Source: Actinophytocola xinjiangensis
GTDB lineage: Bacteria > Actinomycetota > Actinomycetes > Mycobacteriales > Pseudonocardiaceae
Direction of reading: 5' to 3'
Assembly: GCF_001921215.1 (NCBI RefSeq)
Contig: NZ_MSIF01000009.1
Location: 62,001 to 126,000 of the forward strand
Length of the DNA stretch: 64,000 nt
In this document: piece after piece, positions 55,376 through 63,694 of the stretch
Position numbering within the stretch: the stretch's first letter is position 1
How the letters are laid out: every line of letters starts with the position of its first letter
Translations under genes and position numbers: made by a program
Notes under the pieces: model-generated
Seen by the model: only the letters and a program-made list of their open reading frames with translations
What the model was told of the DNA's origin: nothing
Database searches by the model: none

Positions 55376-57040
55376 GTGACCGACGGCCCACTGATCGTGC
55401 AGTCCGACAAGACCGTCCTGCTCGAGGTCGACCACCCGAGCGCGGACGACGCGCGGATCGCCATCGCGCCGTTCGCCGAGTTGGAGCGCGCGCCCGAGCA
55501 CGTGCACACCTACCGGATCACGCCGCTGGCGCTGTGGAACGCGCGCGCCGCCGGCCACGACGCCGAGCAGGTCGTTGACGCGCTGACCCGCTTCGCCCGC
55601 TACCCGGTCCCGCAGCCGCTGCTGATCGACATCGTCGACACCATGGGCCGGTTCGGTCGCCTCCAGTTGCAGAACCACCCCGCGCACGGCCTCACGATGT
55701 CCACAACGGACCGTGCGGTGCTGGAGGAAGTGCTGCGGCACAAGAAGATCGCCCCGATGCTCGGTGCGCGCATCGACGACGACACGGTCGTCGTGCACCC
55801 CAGCGAACGCGGCCGGCTCAAGCAGATCCTGCTCAAGGTCGGCTGGCCGGCCGAGGACCACGCCGGCTACGTCGACGGCGAGGCCCACCCGATCGCCCTG
55901 GAGGAGAACGACTGGGAGCTGCGTGACTACCAGCGCCGCGCGGCCGACTCGTTCTGGGCCGGCGGCTCCGGTGTCGTCGTGCTGCCCTGCGGGGCGGGCA
56001 AGACGCTGGTCGGCGCGGCGGCCATGGCCCGCGCGCAGGCCACCACGCTGATCCTGGTGACCAACACGGTCGCCGGCCGGCAGTGGAAGCGGGAGCTGAT
56101 CGCCAGGACGTCGCTGACCGAGGAGGAGATCGGCGAGTACTCCGGTGAGCGCAAGGAGATCCGGCCGGTCACCATCGCCACGTACCAGGTGATGACCCGC
56201 AAGTCCAAGGGCGAGTACCGCCACCTCGACCTGTTCGACTCCCGCGACTGGGGCCTGGTCGTCTACGACGAGGTGCACCTGCTGCCGGCGCCGGTGTTCC
56301 GGATGACCGCCGATCTGCAGTCGCGCCGCCGGCTGGGCCTGACCGCGACCCTGGTCCGCGAGGACGGCCGCGAGGGCGACGTGTTCTCGCTGATCGGCCC
56401 GAAGCGCTACGACGTGCCGTGGCGCGACATCGAGGCCCAGGGCTGGATCGCCCCGGCCGAGTGCGTCGAGGTCCGGGTGACGCTCACCGACAGCGAGCGT
56501 CTCCAGTACGCCACGGCCGAGCCGGAGGAGCGCTACCGCCTGTGCTCGACGGTGGAGACCAAGACACCGGTGGTGCGCAGCATCCTGGCCCGCCACCCCG
56601 ACGAGCCGACGCTGGTCATCGGCGCCTACCTGGACCAGCTGGAGGAACTCGGCGAGGCCCTGGACGCGCCGGTCATCCAGGGCTCCACCCGCAACGCCGA
56701 ACGCGAGCGGCTGTTCGACGAGTTCCGCCGCGGTGAGCTGCGGGTACTGGTGGTGTCGAAGGTCGCGAACTTCTCCATCGACCTGCCGGAGGCGACGGTC
56801 GCCGTGCAGGTGTCGGGCACGTTCGGCTCCCGCCAGGAGGAGGCCCAGCGCCTCGGCCGCCTGCTGCGACCCAAGGAGGACGGCCGCCAGGCCCACTTCT
56901 ACTCGGTCGTCTCCCGCGACACCCTGGACACCGACTACGCCGCCCACCGCCAGCGTTTCCTGGCCGAACAGGGCTACGCCTACACCATCCGCGACGCCGA
57001 CGACTTCCTCGGCCCGGCCCTGCCGGAGATCACCGGCTGA
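55376..57040 (+). CDS. XPB-family DNA helicase
   Basis: Superfamily 2 3'-5' DNA helicase, 554 aa, counterpart of M. tuberculosis Ercc3 (Rv0861c). An N-terminal damage-recognition-like domain (about 1-180) precedes the motor: PCGAGKT (204-210), DEVH (298-301), LTATLVRED (322-330, containing the diagnostic RED motif), then the second RecA-like lobe with VIQGSTRNAERERLFDEFRRGELRVLVVSKVANFSIDLPEA and GRLLRPK. GTG start. Its 3' end overlaps the convergent MFS gene by 11 nt. Expected partner: the Rv0862c-type protein at 41515. Confidence 0.96.
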   Translation: MTDGPLIVQSDKTVLLEVDHPSADDARIAIAPFAELERAPEHVHTYRITPLALWNARAAGHDAEQVVDALTRFARYPVPQPLLIDIVDTMGRFGRLQLQNHPAHGLTMSTTDRAVLEEVLRHKKIAPMLGARIDDDTVVVHPSERGRLKQILLKVGWPAEDHAGYVDGEAHPIALEENDWELRDYQRRAADSFWAGGSGVVVLPCGAGKTLVGAAAMARAQATTLILVTNTVAGRQWKRELIARTSLTEEEIGEYSGERKEIRPVTIATYQVMTRKSKGEYRHLDLFDSRDWGLVVYDEVHLLPAPVFRMTADLQSRRRLGLTATLVREDGREGDVFSLIGPKRYDVPWRDIEAQGWIAPAECVEVRVTLTDSERLQYATAEPEERYRLCSTVETKTPVVRSILARHPDEPTLVIGAYLDQLEELGEALDAPVIQGSTRNAERERLFDEFRRGELRVLVVSKVANFSIDLPEATVAVQVSGTFGSRQEEAQRLGRLLRPKEDGRQAHFYSVVSRDTLDTDYAAHRQRFLAEQGYAYTIRDADDFLGPALPEITG

Positions 57041-58400
57041 CCCCGGCGCGGGCGGTCAGCAGCCGGGCGGTGACCGCCCCCACCAGGGCGATCACCGCGA
57101 ACCCGGCGAACAGCCACCGCGCCGAGGCCACCAGGTCGGGCTGCCCCAGGGCGACCAGCAGCCCGGCCACGGCCGAGCCGACGGCCGTGGCCATCGTCAG
57201 GACGGTGGCCACCGAGGCCGCGGCCCGCTGGGACTCGTCGCCGGCCAGGGTCATGGCGTAGACGGTCAGGTGCGGCATGGCCAGGCCGATCCCGGCGCCG
57301 GCCACCACCAGCGTGACCAGCCACCCGACGGCCAGCGCCACCGGCGCGTCCCCGGCCGTCAGCAGCGCCAGCGCCGCCAGCCCGCCGGCGAGCACGACCG
57401 GCCCGGCCACCACCACCGCCGGCCCGCGCGCCCCGGCGCTCCACACCTGCACGCCCGCCCAGCCCAGCGACAGCGCCGCCCCGTAGAAGCCGGCGACCAG
57501 CGGCGACAGACCGGCCAGCCGCTGGCCGAACAGCGGCAGGAACGTCTCCACGGCCACCGCCGCCGCCAGCACCGCGATCGTCAGGAACACCCACCGCAGC
57601 GCCGAGTCACGCCGGTGGACCGCCGCCGGCAGCACCCTGGCCGGCCCGCGCCGGTCCACCACCACGAACCCGGCCAGCGCCACCACCGCCACGACACCCA
57701 GGGCCACGGCCAGCGCCGGGGAGTCGACCAGCCCGGCCGCGCCCAGCGCCGACGCGGCCGCCACCACCGACACCAGCGACCACCACGGCACCCGCCCCGC
57801 CGTGGCCTGCGGGGTCGGCACCCGCCGCAGCGTGCGCCGCGCACCGGCGCCCAGGAGCACCGCGCCGGCCGCCAGGGCACCGAAGGCCCACCGCCACGCG
57901 CCGGCCTGGGCCAGCGCCCCGCCGGTCGCCGGGCCGAGGACGTTGCCCAGGCCGAACATCGCGGAGATCACCGCGCTGCCCCGCGACCACAGCGGCGGCG
58001 GCAACGTCGCGTGGATCATGGCGAAGCCCAGGCCGGTGAGCAGCCCGGCGCCCAGGCCCTGCAAGACGCGCCCGCCGAGCATGACCGGCATCGCCGGCGC
58101 CAGCGCGCAGACCACCGAACCGGCCGCGAACAGCCCGAACCCGGCGGTGTACGCGGTGCGCGCCCCCACCGCCCGCAGCACCGACGCGGTCAGCAGGGCG
58201 GCCGCGACCTGGCCGACCAGGAAGACGGTCATGGTCCAGGCGTAGAGGTCCTGGCCCCCGATCTGGCCGACGGCGGTCGGCAGCACACTGGCCGCCAGGT
58301 AGATGCTGACCGCGCCGGCCAGCACACCGCCGGCCAGAACGGTCATCACCTCGCCGTAGGACCGTAAATCCCGCCAGGTTCCCACGCTCTCGCCAGTCAA
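57030..58400 (-). CDS. MFS transporter
   Basis: Twelve-helix major facilitator of about 456 aa, DHA-like by its motif GFGLFAAGSVVCALAPAMPVMLGGRVLQGLGAGLLTGLGFAMI and GLGNVLGPATGGALAQAGAWRWAF. The TTG start at 58400 is chosen because GAGGAGG lies six nt upstream; the frame extends 39 nt further to an ATG without a ribosome site. It overlaps XPB convergently by 11 nt. Substrate unknown. Confidence 0.88.
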   Translation of the reverse strand: MTGESVGTWRDLRSYGEVMTVLAGGVLAGAVSIYLAASVLPTAVGQIGGQDLYAWTMTVFLVGQVAAALLTASVLRAVGARTAYTAGFGLFAAGSVVCALAPAMPVMLGGRVLQGLGAGLLTGLGFAMIHATLPPPLWSRGSAVISAMFGLGNVLGPATGGALAQAGAWRWAFGALAAGAVLLGAGARRTLRRVPTPQATAGRVPWWSLVSVVAAASALGAAGLVDSPALAVALGVVAVVALAGFVVVDRRGPARVLPAAVHRRDSALRWVFLTIAVLAAAVAVETFLPLFGQRLAGLSPLVAGFYGAALSLGWAGVQVWSAGARGPAVVVAGPVVLAGGLAALALLTAGDAPVALAVGWLVTLVVAGAGIGLAMPHLTVYAMTLAGDESQRAAASVATVLTMATAVGSAVAGLLVALGQPDLVASARWLFAGFAVIALVGAVTARLLTARAGVSR

Positions 58401-58506
58401 CGCTGGCCTCCTCGGGTGTCGACGACGTGCTGTCGTCACCCACCCTCACGGCCCGCGTGGCCCCGGTGAGGAAGTCGACACGCGGTGATCCGCGCCACAG
58501 TTTCGC

Positions 58507-58935
58507 TCAGTCGGTGAGCCCGGCCTGGGCGACGACCCTGGTGATCCGGCCGCGGACCAGCAGCTCACCGGGCACGGCGTTGCGCCGGCCGAACTCCTCG
58601 CCGCGTTCGGCGCCCATGTAGCGGGTGCCGATGCGGATCGCCCATTCCAGCAGCTCGCCCGGCTCCTCGGACAGCGTCGCCTCGGCCTGGAAGGTCACGA
58701 ATGAGAACGGCGGCGTCTCGTCGTCGACGCACAGCGCGAAGCGCGGGTCGCGGCGCAGCGCGCGGCCCTTGACCGTGGTCGCGGAGGTGTTGAACACCAG
58801 GTCGTCGCCGTCGGCGGTCTGGTCGATGACGAACCAGACGGGGGCGACGTGCGGTGAGCCGTCGGCCCGGACCGTGGCGATCTTCCCTGTGCGTGTGCCG
58901 TGTCCGGCGAAGTCGAGCCACTCGTCCCGCGACAT
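58507..58935 (-). CDS. PPOX-class F420- or flavin-dependent oxidoreductase
   Basis: Split-barrel protein of 142 aa of the pyridoxamine-phosphate-oxidase-like superfamily. MSRDEWLDFAGHGTRTGKIATVRADGSPHVAPVWFVID is the recurrent N-terminus of actinobacterial F420-binding PPOX proteins; TTVKGRALRRDPRFALCVDDE follows. Three in-frame ATGs exist; 58935 is favoured by family comparison. The first ATGs lie inside a 20-bp palindrome. Cofactor choice (F420, FMN or heme) is not settled. Confidence 0.88.
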   Translation of the reverse strand: MSRDEWLDFAGHGTRTGKIATVRADGSPHVAPVWFVIDQTADGDDLVFNTSATTVKGRALRRDPRFALCVDDETPPFSFVTFQAEATLSEEPGELLEWAIRIGTRYMGAERGEEFGRRNAVPGELLVRGRITRVVAQAGLTD

Positions 58936-58953
58936 GAGGTGCATGCACCTCAT
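58934..58953. promoter_or_regulatory. 20-bp perfect palindrome at the start of the PPOX gene
   Basis: ATGAGGTGCATGCACCTCAT is fully self-complementary and contains the candidate start codons and the GAGGTG ribosome-like site of the PPOX gene. As RNA it could fold and hide initiation; as DNA it could be an operator. Confidence 0.45.
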
Positions 58954-58962
58954 CGTGCCCGG

Positions 58963-59772
58963 TCAGAGCTCGGCGAGCACCTCGTCGGTGAACCGGGGCC
59001 ACGCCTCGACCGCCCACGGACCGAAGTCGCGGTCAGTGAGCACCACGCAGGCCGCTCTCACGTCCGGGTCCACCCACAGGAAGGTGCCGGACTGCCCGAA
59101 GTGACCGAACGTCCTCGGCGAGCTGTTCTTCCCGGTCCAGTGCGGGCTCTTGTGGTCCCGCAGCTCGAACCCGAGGCCCCAGTCGTTGTCCTGCTGGTAG
59201 CCGAAGCCGGGCAGCACCCCGGCCCGCCCGGGGAAGGCCACCGTGGTCGCCTCCGCCAGCGTCTGCGCCGAGATCAGCGTCGGCGACTGTAACTCGGCGG
59301 CGAAGCGCACCAGGTCGTCGCAGGTGGACAGGCCCCCGGCGCCCGCGGTGCCGGCCAGCCGCGAGGAGGTCATGCCCAGCGGCTCGAACACGGCCTCGGT
59401 CAGGTACTCGGCGAACGGGATCCCGGACGCGTCGTGCACCGTGTCGGCGAGGACCTCGAACCCGGTGTTGGAGTACAGCCGCCGCTCCCCCGGCGGCGCC
59501 ACGACCTTGTGCTGGTCGAACGCCAGACCGGAGGTGTGGGCAATCAGGTGCCGCACGGTCGAGCCGTCGGGCCCGGCCGGCTGGTCCCACTCGACCGCGC
59601 CTTCCTCGACCGCGACCAGCGTCGCGTAGGCGGTCAACGGTTTGGTCACCGACGCCAGCCGGAACTCCCTGGCCATCGGGCCGTGCGCGGCCAGCACGGT
59701 GCCGTCGGCACCGACCACCGCCGCGGCCACGTTGTCGACCGGCCAGTCGGCCACCGAACGCACACTGTCCAT
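58963..59772 (-). CDS. Serine hydrolase (beta-lactamase/DD-peptidase fold)
   Basis: 269-aa member of the class C-like hydrolases. SxxK at S41-V-T-K44, YxN at Y100-S-N102, and the third motif HFGQSG (about 225-230). No signal peptide. It is shorter than the hydrolase at 1605 and has no extra C-terminal domain. Located 27 bp upstream of the PPOX gene and 25 bp downstream of the CapA-like gene on the same strand. Substrate unknown; an esterase role is as likely as peptidase. Confidence 0.87.
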   Translation of the reverse strand: MDSVRSVADWPVDNVAAAVVGADGTVLAAHGPMAREFRLASVTKPLTAYATLVAVEEGAVEWDQPAGPDGSTVRHLIAHTSGLAFDQHKVVAPPGERRLYSNTGFEVLADTVHDASGIPFAEYLTEAVFEPLGMTSSRLAGTAGAGGLSTCDDLVRFAAELQSPTLISAQTLAEATTVAFPGRAGVLPGFGYQQDNDWGLGFELRDHKSPHWTGKNSSPRTFGHFGQSGTFLWVDPDVRAACVVLTDRDFGPWAVEAWPRFTDEVLAEL

Positions 59773-59797
59773 GGGCCTGACGTTACCCAGGCGGGTC

Positions 59798-60943
59798 TCA
59801 GAGCCCGGGGCGGGTCAGCCCGTCCTCGACCGCGCCGAGCGAGGCGACCACCTCGTCGGTGCGGGCCAACGCCTCCGCCAGCCGGTCGGCCGGCACCTCG
59901 GTGTCCTCGCCGGTCAGGTCGACCAGGCGGATCGGCGGGCCGAGGTTCACCAGCGTCGGCACGTACTCGGCCAGGTCGACCGTCCACCCGTCCGGCCCCT
60001 TGGCGAACCGGAAGCGGGCGGTGACACCTTCCTCGGTGGTGCCCCGGGGCTCGGCGTGCTTGGCGACCTGGTTGCCCAGCCCGTAGGCCACCCACTTGCC
60101 GTTGATCTTCTCGAACGGCTGAACGACGTGCGCGTGGTGCCCGACGATCAGGTCGACCGCCGGGTCGGCGAGCACCTCCCCGGCGATGCGCCGCTGCTCG
60201 TCGGTCGGTTCGTGCTGGTCCTCGACGCCCCAGTGCAGGCTGGCGACCACCACGTCGGCGCCGGCCTCCTTGGTGGCGCGCGCGGCGTCGAGCACCGCGT
60301 CCACGTCGAGGTCGTTGGCCATCCACGGTTCGGGTTCGGAGGTGCCGGAGTTGAGCCCGAAGGTGAACGACACCTGCCCGACCTTCGCCGCCCCCACGTC
60401 GGTCACCAGGGTCTCGGCGGCCTCGGCCGCCGTACGCGCCGCCCCCGTCTGGGCGATCCCGGCGGCGGTGAGCGTCTCGATGGTGGACGTGACGCCCTCC
60501 GGCCCCTGGTCGAGGGTGTGGTTGGAGGCGGTGGAACAGGTGTCGTACCCGGTGTCCGCGAGGGCCGTCGCCACCTCCGGCGGGGCGGAGAACAGCGGGT
60601 AGCCCTCGAACGGGCCGTCCGGCCCGGCCAGCGGCACCTCAAGGTGACAGATGGCCAGGTCGGCCGCCTCGATGACGTCACGTACGCCGGAGAACAGCGG
60701 CCCGAAGTCCCGCCCGCCCTGCCCGTCGGCGACCGCCTGCTCGGTCAACGCCGGATGGATCAGCACGTCCCCCGAGGCGACCACGGTGAACACGTCGCCC
60801 GCCGGCTCGGCGCCGGCCGCGGACACCTGGGATGTCAACGGCGTGACATGGTCGGGCGGACCACCGGCCGGATCGCCACCACAGCCCGCGACGAGCAGGG
60901 CGACTCCGCCAACAACCAGCATCGACCGGCGCATCCGCGACAT
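59798..60943 (-). CDS. CapA/PGA-biosynthesis-like metallophosphoesterase lipoprotein
   Basis: Extracellular lipoprotein of 381 aa; lipobox VAGC, C21. The CapA (PGA_cap) fold shows VVASGDVLIHP, the CHLEVPLAG segment, STASNHTLDQG, SLHWGVEDQHEP and GHHAHVVQPFEKINGKWVAYGLGN, the conserved metal-site blocks. CapA proteins act in poly-gamma-glutamate capsule handling, but isolated ones have uncertain substrates. Start chosen at ATG 60943; ATGs at 60946 and 60934 are also possible. Upstream gene is the CoxG-like protein, 50 bp away. Confidence 0.88.
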   Translation of the reverse strand: MSRMRRSMLVVGGVALLVAGCGGDPAGGPPDHVTPLTSQVSAAGAEPAGDVFTVVASGDVLIHPALTEQAVADGQGGRDFGPLFSGVRDVIEAADLAICHLEVPLAGPDGPFEGYPLFSAPPEVATALADTGYDTCSTASNHTLDQGPEGVTSTIETLTAAGIAQTGAARTAAEAAETLVTDVGAAKVGQVSFTFGLNSGTSEPEPWMANDLDVDAVLDAARATKEAGADVVVASLHWGVEDQHEPTDEQRRIAGEVLADPAVDLIVGHHAHVVQPFEKINGKWVAYGLGNQVAKHAEPRGTTEEGVTARFRFAKGPDGWTVDLAEYVPTLVNLGPPIRLVDLTGEDTEVPADRLAEALARTDEVVASLGAVEDGLTRPGL

Positions 60944-60993
60944 CATTCCGGGGGCGGGGGCGGTGTTCAAGGGGCCGGAAGGTCCCTTTTCCC

Positions 60994-61722
60994 TCACCGC
61001 CGACGACGCCGCCGGGCGAGGACGAGGACCACCGCGAGGGCGGCGACGGCGAGCGGAACGACCCGCTTGAGCACCGAAGGACCGGCGTAGGACAACAGGT
61101 CGATGGGATCACTCTCGGGTTCCACCACGGCCGCCAACTTCGGCTTCCTGACCTTGTCCTTGTCGCCCTTGTCCTTGTCCTTGTCCTTGTCGGCCTTGTC
61201 CTTGTCGCCTTCGTCCTTCACCGCCGGGGGAACGGCCGCCAACTTCGGCTGGTCACCCGCCGGCGCGGCCGGCTCCTCCTCAGGCGCCAGCTTCGCCGCC
61301 AGACACGTGGCGAACGAGTCGAGGATCTTGCCCCCCACCTCGGAGATCAACCCCCGCCCGAACTGCGCCGGCTTCCCGGTGATCGACAGATCGGTGTCCA
61401 CGGTGCCCGCCGTGGAGTCCCCCTCGGCCCGCAACGTCAGGGTCACCGTGGCCGACGCCGTCCCGTTCCCCCGAACGTCCTTGCCAGCAGCCTTGATCAC
61501 CACCCGGCGAGCCGCCTCGTCCTTCTCCAGGAACTCACCCTTCCCCTTGTACTGCAAGGAGATCGGCCCCACCTTGACCTTCACCGTCCCGGCGAAGGTG
61601 TCCCCGTCCACCTCACTGAGACTGGCCCCCGGCATACACGGCGCGACCCGCTCCGGGTCCAGCACCGCCGCCCAGACCGTGTCCAGATCGGCGGCCACGG
61701 TGAACGAGTGCTCAAGTTTCAC
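60994..61722 (-). CDS. CoxG/SRPBCC-family protein with KD-repeat and C-terminal anchor
   Basis: 242-aa protein. The SRPBCC domain (about 1-150) matches CoxG (CO dehydrogenase subunit G): MKLEHSFTVAADLDTVWAAVLDPERVAPCMPGASL and VGPISLQYKGKGEF. Then come a Lys/Asp repeat (KDKADKDKDKDKGDKDK, 6-bp CTTGTC repeats at about 61147-61213), and a terminal helix (KRVVPLAVAALAVVLVLARRRRRR) that would anchor it to the inner face of the membrane. GTG start preceded by AGGAGG. No CO dehydrogenase structural genes are present, so a lipid-binding or trafficking role is more likely. Confidence 0.85.
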   Translation of the reverse strand: MKLEHSFTVAADLDTVWAAVLDPERVAPCMPGASLSEVDGDTFAGTVKVKVGPISLQYKGKGEFLEKDEAARRVVIKAAGKDVRGNGTASATVTLTLRAEGDSTAGTVDTDLSITGKPAQFGRGLISEVGGKILDSFATCLAAKLAPEEEPAAPAGDQPKLAAVPPAVKDEGDKDKADKDKDKDKGDKDKVRKPKLAAVVEPESDPIDLLSYAGPSVLKRVVPLAVAALAVVLVLARRRRRR

Positions 61723-61789
61723 AGGCTCCTCCTGACCTGCCGGAACAACCCCTCTACGGTACGAAGCCTACGCGTAGTCCGCCCGTCGG

Positions 61790-62034
61790 TCAGGTCTCCA
61801 ACTCGCCGGCCGAACAGTCACACCCGGACTCCCACACCAGCTCCAACGGCGTGACCACGCTGAACCGCCGCCGTGCCCCCTCCGCCGACTCGTGCACCCC
61901 GAACAGACACTGTCCCCCGGCTCACGACGGAACGTGACCACTTCCCGCCCGGCCGGCAGATCGATCTCCATCCCGTAGGCGAACACCTTGCCACGGTCCT
62001 CCACACTGACCAGGGCGAACGAGGTAGCGGTCAT
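61790..62034 (-). pseudogene. Hypothetical small protein, frameshifted at a run of G
   Basis: ATG 62034 (4-nt overlap with the upstream gene) begins MTATSFALVSVEDRGKVFAYGMEIDLPAGREVVTFRREPG. In that frame the rest becomes Arg/Gly-rich and ends at 61768. Adding one G to the five-base G run (plus-strand C run at 61914-61918) restores a sensible continuation, QCLFGVHESAEGARRRFSVVTPLELVWESGCDCSAGELET, ending at 61790. So the gene is either truly frameshifted, mis-sequenced, or read by -1 slippage; the first two are more likely. Unrecognised family, 80 or so residues if restored. Confidence 0.6.
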
Positions 62035-62483
62035 GACGTCACTCCGGCCACGGTGTTCACCGTGAAGGGCCAGTCGTTCGCGATCTCGTCCCCCAGCCAC
62101 CGGTACAGGACGTCATCGTCGACCTCCTCCGACACACCCGGCTCGACAGGGACGTCGAGACAGCCGCCCCAGGCGACCGGCCCGGCCAGCACCGCGACGG
62201 ACAGCCCGGCGCACTCCGGCGCGTGACCAGTCGTCGAGATGTGTACCGCCGTGCCGTCGGGCGTGCGCCACACCCAGGTACGCCCACCGACGAGAGTCCG
62301 CCGCCACTCGACGATTCCCGCCACCAGTACGACTCGGTCCGCCGCACCCAACCGCACCAGAACCGAGTCCTCCCCCGAATTCGACGCCAGACTGATCGAC
62401 TCCATCTCCGCACGGACCGGATAGCCGACAAACAGCTCCTGGACCGATTGCAGTACTTTCAGATAACGATGAGATCCATCCAT
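62031..62483 (-). CDS. Hypothetical protein (150 aa)
   Basis: Unrecognised soluble protein, 150 aa. ATG 62483 has AGGAGA five nt upstream. Beta-rich pattern (SVLVRLGAADRVVLVAGIVEWRRTLVGGRTWVWRTPDGTAVHIS) with two cysteines (APECAG, GGCLDV). The stop overlaps the next gene by 4 nt, so it is coupled with the frameshifted gene. Together with the following (upstream) gene it forms a small cluster of taxon-restricted proteins. Confidence 0.6.
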   Translation of the reverse strand: MDGSHRYLKVLQSVQELFVGYPVRAEMESISLASNSGEDSVLVRLGAADRVVLVAGIVEWRRTLVGGRTWVWRTPDGTAVHISTTGHAPECAGLSVAVLAGPVAWGGCLDVPVEPGVSEEVDDDVLYRWLGDEIANDWPFTVNTVAGVTS

Positions 62484-62507
62484 CAATTTCTCCTGTCTGA
62501 AACGGAA

Positions 62508-62945
62508 CTAACGACCCGGCCACCTACGCAGACGAACTGGAACGCGATCGCCAGAAACACCCGTCCCTTTCGGCGCCGACACGAGCGGCGGCAGCCCTCC
62601 CGGTTCATCGGGCGCCGGAAGTGTCAACAGCGCACGAAGAATCCACACCATTCCAACCCCAGGCAGGACCATTCCGGCGGCGGGTAGCCCTACCGCACCA
62701 TCGCTGCGGCCGTACCACCAATAGACACGTGCAGGAGAGAAAACATCACCGGTCGACTCGACCGGCGTTCGGTACGCATGTGTTCCCTCTTCGGCGGCGA
62801 GCACCACGACATCAGCACACCGGCCCCAGCCGAACACTCCGGCGAGCACCTCCGGACCATCCTGATCAGATCGGAACTGATGCCAGAGGTAGCCGCGCTT
62901 ACCCGCTTCCTCAAGAAGGAGATCCAACTCAGTCACCTGCGCCAC
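62508..62945 (-). CDS. Hypothetical protein (145 aa)
   Basis: Unrecognised protein. GYLWHQFRSDQDGPEVLAGVFGWGRCADVVVLAAEEGTHAYRTPVE and VYWWYGRSDGAVGLPAAGMVLPGVGMVWILRALLTLPAPDE indicate a compact, Trp-rich soluble domain; no signal or membrane segment is certain. GTG start without a clear ribosome site; GTG three codons later is an alternative. It lies 24 bp upstream of the gene at 62031. Confidence 0.6.
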   Translation of the reverse strand: MAQVTELDLLLEEAGKRGYLWHQFRSDQDGPEVLAGVFGWGRCADVVVLAAEEGTHAYRTPVESTGDVFSPARVYWWYGRSDGAVGLPAAGMVLPGVGMVWILRALLTLPAPDEPGGLPPLVSAPKGTGVSGDRVPVRLRRWPGR

Positions 62946-63052
62946 CGCGTTTCAGCCCTGAACGATATCCACCTCCCGAAGTGTTGTTGATCCACCAGGG
63001 ACCCGGAAGGGAACATGAGAGGGAAGAAGGGGGAAGATGACGGAAGATCCGC

Positions 63053-63679
63053 CTAGCCACGGAGTGGGACTGAGGCTACATCTGTCCACTCGTAGGCCTT
63101 GTTGTCGCGGTTCAGGTTGATCAACGACACCGTTGAGATGGTGACGTCCGCCGTACGCGCCTCGTGCGCCGCGAGCGCCTCGGCGACCGGGGCCACCGGT
63201 CCGGCGGAGTTCGCGTAACCAAGGGTGACGTGGGGGTGGAACCCGTCCTCCGGCTCGGGAACGCGCTCCGGGCCCCACACGTCACCGATCGCCCGCCGCA
63301 CCGCGCGGCGCAGTTCGGCCAGCGGCGCGAGCGGACGCACCGGCAACTGAACGGTTTCGGGATCAACGTGAGCCGGGCCGATGGTCACGGTGAAGGGCGC
63401 AAGACGCGCACAACCCGCCAGAGCCGCCGACACCATGCGGTCCACGTCGGACCGAGTGACGTCGTCAGTGAAGCCAATTCCCTGGAGCGTGAGATGGAGC
63501 CAGCGCATCGGCACCGGATCGAGACCAGGCAGGGCGGCGAGCACCGGCGCATAGCCGGTCACCAGGTCTCCGGCGCTGGACTGGTCATCGAACGTGACAT
63601 GCCAGGTGTAGAACGACCGCCCGATCCTCCAACCCGGCCGCCACCACCAGTGGTCCCGCATTGGTTCCCGCTTGGTCAC
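63053..63679 (-). CDS. 2'-5' RNA ligase superfamily protein
   Basis: 208-aa protein of the 2H phosphoesterase (LigT-like) group. The two HxT motifs are H62-L-T64 and H150-V-T152, with FHPHVTLGY typical of this fold. These enzymes act on cyclic phosphates of RNA or nucleotides. GTG start. 107 bp of purine-rich spacer separate its stop (downstream on the minus strand) from the next gene on the same strand. Confidence 0.88.
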   Translation of the reverse strand: MTKREPMRDHWWWRPGWRIGRSFYTWHVTFDDQSSAGDLVTGYAPVLAALPGLDPVPMRWLHLTLQGIGFTDDVTRSDVDRMVSAALAGCARLAPFTVTIGPAHVDPETVQLPVRPLAPLAELRRAVRRAIGDVWGPERVPEPEDGFHPHVTLGYANSAGPVAPVAEALAAHEARTADVTISTVSLINLNRDNKAYEWTDVASVPLRG

Positions 63680-63694
63680 GGTCCACCCTTCCGG

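Noticed and set aside
61914-61918. Programmed -1 frameshift in the small gene
   Set aside because: The zero-frame P-site codon CCG would re-pair poorly after slippage and no stimulatory structure was noticed; a homopolymer error or mutation is simpler.
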